Shown one piece after another: positions 58,111 through 64,000 of a stretch of 64,000 bases of DNA. The translations under genes and the position numbers were made by a program. Location: assembly GCA_008360955.1 (NCBI GenBank), contig LUCM01002338.1, positions 42,481-106,480 on the forward strand, written 5' to 3'. The notes under the pieces were generated by a model that did no database searches, had not been told where the DNA came from, and saw only the letters and a program-made list of their open reading frames with translations. The DNA comes from Fasciolopsis buskii. Its lineage: Eukaryota > Platyhelminthes > Trematoda > Plagiorchiida > Fasciolidae. The first letter of the stretch is position 1. Each line of letters begins with the position of its first letter.

Positions 58111-60799
58111 GGCACGATATTGTGCAAAGCGCCCCAAGATGTAATGTTCACTTGGGAGGGGTTGTGCGTTAATTAGAACCAAAGGCAATTTGGACATGCG
58201 ATCTAGGCTGAGGGAGCTAGTACGGAGGCTAGAAGTCAGGAGTGCGGCCTGATAAGCAGAGGTACAGCGCGAAGCAGGCGGTGGACTTAAAGTTGACGAA
58301 CTGGGCTCCGAAGGAGCATCGTAAAGAATATTTAGATTTGTTGGAGGTTGGACATTTGGGTAGGTGCATGATGAATGGCTTGGGGCCATTTGGAGTTATC
58401 TTGAAATGTAACGATGATGATTTAGGAAAAGAAGCAAGCGGTCCTGTTATTAACTGCGGCTGGACCAGAGGACGGGTTGCTATCAGCATAGAGGCGATGG
58501 GCCAATAGACCTCCTAATCAACCGTGAGGAGAAAAGATGCATTGCGAATGGCGCAGGCAACTTGTGTTATTCAGAGCTGAGCGGGCATTATCGGGCGGCA
58601 GATTGACAGCATGGAAGCTTTAATTACCGACGATCGATGGCTTATCGTTGGAGGAATTTTTAGGCTTATGACTGGAATGAAAGTGAGTTGTCTTTTGTGA
58701 CTGATGCGCGGTGGCGCTGAAAATCATTGATGTTATATTGCCTAATGGCTGATTACATTCCTAGAGATGTTCCATCGTGGACACCTTGGAGAGGACTGGC
58801 CGGAGGACCCAATACCCGTCCAATAAAAATTAATCTGAGAGAGGTGGATTCCCATAGTAAAGGAAGCCGTGTCGTAACCACGGTGGTGGGTGTCACTACG
58901 ACTCTTGAAAGTATCTGGATTGTAATGGCATTACTCAGGAAAATTTAGTTTGCAGAAAACGGAGCATCCAGGAGAAGGTTAGTGAGGGATGCCGATGGGT
59001 GGGACTTCATTGACTTTGCAGCAGAAATTCTGTAAAATGTGGATTAAAGATGGTTTAAATTAGCGGAGACGGTTGACGAATTATAGCGGCGGCGGTTCTG
59101 AGTATTATGTAATCAAGAGGTTATCGCGCACCGTAGGAAGAAAATAATAATTGTCAGTCATGTTTTGGTGGCTGAAGCATGGAGATCACGTATCATTTTT
59201 GACATCAACGGCCCAATACAATAACAATTGAGGATGAGTCATGGTGGTAGTTATTGAACTGACAAGAGAGAGTAGTTAATTGCCCGTCTGGGATCGGCTG
59301 GACGGAAGTTGTGAGAACTTTTTCATTAGGTATTGTTACGATCGGTTGTTGAATCTGGCCATTTTGAGTAGCCCGTGGCTCCATCTACAGAGGTAGGGCC
59401 AACTGGGCTGCAGCTATATTAATAATACGTATATTTCTCGGTTCTGAGAGGCTTTCCCTGAGGCATGCTCAAAATGTGACGACAAAGCATCCCTGAACGG
59501 CAAGGCTAAATGTTGGTAGGAGTAATTACGTATTTAAAAAGTGAGCGAGGGCCGACAATACGACCACATACTGAGTAAGTTTCACAAAAGACCATAAGGC
59601 AGACAGCGGATGCATAAGCACAGTCTGTTTGTATGCATCAGTGTGTAATAGCCTGCGGCAGAGGATATAAGACTTGACGCCTGGGGCGTATAACCGAGTT
59701 TAATGGGACCGTGATATCGCATGCAACAGGTCATAAACTGACGCGTGTGTTTAATACATTCAGCCAATGGGCCCGAAAGCAAACTACCAGGCCGGCTACT
59801 ACGCGGTAAAGAAGTGGACAACAGGAGAGGACGGCATTCTGTAATTGAAACACCATAACGAAGCGAAACCAAGTAATTCAGTGCGACTCCACATCAAGAT
59901 GGCGACTTCTGGAACTGAGAAGCTGTGGAACAGAAAAGTAAGCAGACGGACAAACAAGGATGTCCAATATTAAAAACAAATAATCAGAACGAAAATATTT
60001 GTTTCATGGCGTTACAGCGCTTAGGTTTACTTTGTCATAGCTGGAAATCCGGCAGCCTAAGCTCAGAACAAATGCTGGCAAAATGGTTGGGCAGAGATCA
60101 AATCGAAATCTGATGTCCAGACGAATCAAGCATTTCTTTTCTGAATTTCCTCGAAACGCTGGAATACCAGTCCAGTTGACTGATTACAATGTGATGCGGT
60201 GTATAACAGAGCTGGATGGTGGTTTACCCAGCGTATAATAAATTTCAGCCTTGCCTACCACAGTAGCCTTCAAGTGATGACCTTCTATCGCCTTGAACTT
60301 CGCGCTATTATTTTGATTGACCTGGCCGCCGGAAACAATTTGCTATAACCGATTGCGTAAGAGATCTTGGGGCGAAATTTTTACATCGCTCTGAGTTTAA
60401 TAATTTGTCCTTTGGTCCGCACAATTCCTTAAGACAGAACCAACTTGCACGTTTAAACCAATGTTTTATGACTACACTGCAGTGTTTTTGGCAGAGTTTA
60501 GTTGCGTCAGGACCTGGGGGAGATGAACCAAAGGGAAACTGACCTGATCCGTGGTCCAGTAATCGATTTGGCCATGAAGGACGCCTACAAAGACCAACAG
60601 AATGCGAGAACTCATCACTTGCTAAGTCTATCACATTGGTATGGCAACCGAGATACGATGCTGTTTTGTGGGCTCGCAAACAATGCGAGTTGCAACGGAC
60701 AACGTAAAAGGAAAACCTGCGTCAGCTGAAATTCAGTGAGCGTGTAAAGTGGACGAAGCAATGAAAGAACCGAATCCAGGGGGAAGGCTGCAACATGCT
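58111..60799. other. Unassigned, repeat-like sequence
   Basis: Several unassigned frames (58242-58508 +, 59582-59872 -, 60308-60679 -, 60502-60729 +) lie between retroelement fragments. The right end may hold the 5' part of the CR1 element that becomes recognisable at about 60840. Confidence 0.3.
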
Positions 60800-62430
60800 A
60801 GTCAAGCTGTTCATCCGGCACATCAAACAGAAATGAGGCTAAAATGATGGAACAATGCTCCAAGTGCATCCACGAGGAAAGTATCTCCAAGTGAGTTATA
60901 AACAGTCTTATAAAAGGCAACCTGTGTCCAGAAAAAGGGATCACCTATGGAGGAGGTTGGCCCAATAATAACAGATGGAAATTCCGTTTGGTGGATGATG
61001 TGGGCAAAACAAAAGCGCTAACTGTCTATTCTGCAGTGTACATGGAGCGGATGAGGGCTTTCACAGATAGTTTGACTTTCTGCCGCCATCATAAGATAAA
61101 GACTGCCCGCAGATAACAGAGAAAATGGCTCGTCAAGGGGGAATATAAACATTACTAAACGGGCTTGTCCAGATAAGATCTAGCCTGCTATCACATCCCG
61201 GACGGCCGAACCCCCGGCGTGGCCGATTTGTAAGCCGCAGAATGCAACTCTGCTGTAGAGGTATTTGCTTCAGGACTAGAAAACGGCAGCGGTGACGTCT
61301 ATCCATAAGTGGGAAGTGGAGAACTACAGTCTAGTGAGCCTGATAGGCGACCTCTGCTAGAACACATTTTCATGGAGCACGTGTCTTTATCTGACGCAAC
61401 GCCCCATTCTGTGCCCCTTCAAGACAGATCCTGCCTTACAAAATTCCTGTTTATTGACCAAAGTAAATTGAGGCTAGACGAACTCACGCCAGGAGAAGCA
61501 CAATACCTCGGTAAATCATCGCTTATTGCAGCTAAAGCTTGCGAGCATTTGGCATAGATTGGGAACTATTGAAGTGGATAGTTTACATTTTGTTTGTTTG
61601 GAAATTCTGTGTCAAGATGGTAGAGGCTAGATCGGACACAGGGATGGTGACTAATCGAGTGCCTCGGGGCTCGGTATTCAAGCTGTTTGTCCTGCGTTTC
61701 GCAGGTGACTTGGCCAGGAAACTGCAGCCGCCTGGCGTTTTCTCTGTGAAAGAAGTCACTGCGGTTAGATTCTGTGGACAACATGTTCTGAGCAGGGATA
61801 TCGTCTCAGTATTCAACTAGGCAAAATTTGTTCTACCACTTCACGCAGAAAAGTGCCATTCGATTTCAAGCGATATGTGGTGCGTTACATCTGAGCGCAA
61901 TGGGCACAATAGGAGCGGTAAGGAAACTAAAAGGTCTTAAAATACAAGCTACGTTGATTTTCATTTGGCTTATCAATGTGCAAATAAAGCCATGCCGAGC
62001 GTTTTGGAAAGTGAGCAGCGCCGAACTGTCGAAATTCGGAGATTTTCGCTAGACCACACCTAGATTTTCTTAGAATGCCTGATTTGGACGTTCCTTACAG
62101 ATGATGGTGTAAGCTGAATCCCTCTAAGGACACTACCCCAATATCCAGAATCCAGAACCAGAGGAACTGGATAGAATCTGATTAAGCATCCCTTTCGGTT
62201 GGCAACTATAGTGTACATCTTCAGTAACAGATTTGCAAATAGGTGGAATAAAATGACTAGAGGTGCCGTTGGGACACATATCGTCAAGCATTTTAGGGTT
62301 GAAGTAGATAGTAGGTGGGATGAAGCAGGTTACTTTGTCGTTGCTTTAGAGAGGCGTGCATCAATTTGTGTGTTGTGTTTCCCTTTGGAAAACCCATGGA
62401 GTAATTGCTCTTTAGCAGCGGGGTAGCTGG
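60800..62430 (+). mobile_element. CR1-type reverse transcriptase element, decayed, through its 3' coding end
   Basis: On the + strand, in order and across frame breaks, I read GPIITDGNS and VDDVGKTKALTVYSAVYM (about 60960-61050), then ENYSLVSLIG (61318-61347), and LSDATPHSVPLQDRSCLTKF (61388-61448). Next come RLDELTPGEAQYLGKSSL (61470-61530) and WELLKWI, followed by EARSDTGMVTNRVPRGSVF (61624-61680), which corresponds to the VTSGVPQGSVLGPLLF block. The end of the ORF reads NRFANRWNKMTRGAV, then FRVEVDSRW (62225-62320), like the NRV-NLWN-LP end of CR1 proteins. A YADD box is not legible. All blocks lie in the expected order, so this is one insertion. Confidence 0.75.
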
Positions 62431-63536
62431 AACGCCAAGGATGATGGATAGAAGATAACGCTGCAATTGGTAGAAGCCCATTTTTTGCACACGCTATCAG
62501 AAGAACTGTGAACGTTCGGTTGAACTTTGGGTCATTACTGTCCCGTGCCGAATGAACGAAAGAGAACGGGAACCACTCGGCTAGTCCACAAAACCCGCAT
62601 AATGTGTCATCCAAGGTAATGATGAATCATATGCCGCTCTCATAAGTTACTAACAACTGCTGCGCTGACCACTCGGTTCGGCCTTGGTTTCCAGAAGTGC
62701 AATGAGTCAACTTTGGGACAGTGCCAATTGAAGGGGTTTCACACGCCTCTATCTGAAGCTGAATACAAAAGTAACATTATAGGCCAAGACACACCATACT
62801 TCAATATTTACACCGCCGAATGCAGCATAATAGCTCACAACTCATTGCATCCATAAGCCACATGTAAACTGCGTGCCAGAACATAGTATCACTTTATGAT
62901 TCACTGCGAAGGTCAAACCTTGGTTTCCATGACATTCTAGGAACGGAAATAATGAATTTGTAATTCACTAGCCCACGGATGGAAAGTCTATGATGAACAA
63001 TCATTATTTATAATAAAAGGTGCTATCTAACGGTGAAGTTGCCATAAAGTTAGACTTTCTGTGAAATTTTCGTCGTCCTTGGGTTTACCAAAAACATTTC
63101 GCCGCTCACTCAAACTGCAAACACAAATTACGTTCATGGGCAGGAAATGGACACTTTTTCTTCGTTAAACATATGTGCAATAGCTGTGTTTGTGATCATG
63201 GAGGACTGAAAGTCGCACAAAATTTCTTTCCGGTCAGCTTTGTTCATTACGTCTTCCAGCCATAGCGATCGAGCGTTCGGATTGGTCTATTGTTTACAGG
63301 TGTCCGTATCTTCAAAAACCGTCTATTTTCTTCTGTCTCCGAAAGTTGAAGTGTCAAGTTTACTATCAGATCCCGCGAATGTGTTTAGTATTCTCATCTT
63401 AAACGTAATTTTCTAGCTCTGGATTTATCACCTCCCAGCAGACATCCATAGCTTCTTTTAAACAATAAACATAGTTTCTATTGACTACATGTGCCGATAG
63501 TTGGTCCATTAGTAAATTTGTCTTAAGGCGGATCCC
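62431..63536. other. Unassigned sequence
   Basis: Nothing recognised. Confidence 0.35.
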
Positions 63537-63870
63537 TTGTTACGCTTGCTTGCCATTATTCGATGTGGCCACTTGAGCGTCACACCTACTCGGCACTGTA
63601 CGATTGCAACAATGACAACCAAGACACCCGACCGGTACAAAAAAGACAGTCGGAAGCGATAGCAGGTTGAGTATATTTTAATAACAACGCGTTAGCGGGG
63701 CGTGCAAGAGCAACACACAAGTGGCGACCGCCCTTGGCGGTCAACGTTTGATTTAAAAAGAGACTCGGAGGTACAAATCCTTGTTCCACTACAAGCCCTA
63801 AACTTTGCCCTCTGGTGCCCCTGTGTCGCATAAGATTTGATGGTTTCCCAAGCTTTGTCTTTGAGAGACC
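63537..63870 (+). repeat. LTR-like dispersed repeat, copy 2
   Basis: Begins TGTTACGCTTGC and continues TACGATTGCAACAATGACAA, then ACACCCGACCGGTACAAAAA. It aligns with 47547-47880 over most of its length with many substitutions and small gaps. If it is a 5' LTR, the internal region would lie outside the window or have been lost. Confidence 0.5.
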
Positions 63871-64000
63871 CATTAGTATTATGAACGTCCCAATTAGATC
63901 ACCGGCGTCGTCGGCGTTATAGAGAAAAATCGAAGGGCATGGAGTCTTCTGGTGTAAAATTATCTAGGGCTATTTTTGGGTATACATGACTTGCTAGTGA

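Overview
The window looks like nuclear DNA from a digenean trematode (fluke). By eye it is AT-rich. Its genes are split by introns from kilobases down to about 40 bases, and it is packed with decayed non-LTR retrotransposons of RTE and CR1 type, Penelope-like sequence and tRNA-derived short repeats. Nothing suggests bacteria or an organelle. The assembly contains a 726-base N gap at 18677-19402.

The main gene is FUT8 (alpha-1,6-fucosyltransferase, core N-glycan fucosylation) on the + strand. Five exons at 8246-8549, 14718-15010, 16596-16700, 16864-17124 and 25898-26203 join in phase and give about 422 residues: the GT23 catalytic domain, the C-terminal SH3-like domain and the stop. The exons for the membrane anchor and coiled coil were not found, so they are either upstream of the window or unrecognised in it. 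The two large introns are filled with mobile elements: RTE and CR1 fragments in the first, and a nearly complete RTE element (17990-21830, minus) in the second.

A second gene was recovered only by splicing short exons: a pitchfork/CIMAP3 (PIFO) homologue on the minus strand at 36488-37118, with four exons and introns of 58, 94 and 42 bases. A third candidate (43003-43540, +) is an unidentified gene or pseudogene with three phase-compatible exons. Other coding-like pieces lie at 44.2-45.8 kb.

The rest is mostly repeats: RTE fragments at 2.4-4.5, 8.7-9.4, 28.3-29.2, 29.9-31.9 and 31.9-32.3 kb and a solitary RTE 3' end at 44.9 kb; CR1-type fragments at 10.3-11.8, 49.4-50.1, 57.6-58.1 and 60.8-62.4 kb; an inverted Penelope-like (GIY-YIG) arrangement at 52.9-54.0 kb; three copies of a tRNA-Leu-like SINE at 52.4, 52.7 and 56.3 kb; and two LTR-like repeats at 47.5 and 63.5 kb. 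Long stretches in 12-14, 22-25, 32-36, 37-43 and 62.5-63.5 kb show nothing I can name. Family assignments rest on protein motifs recognised by eye, not on database searches.
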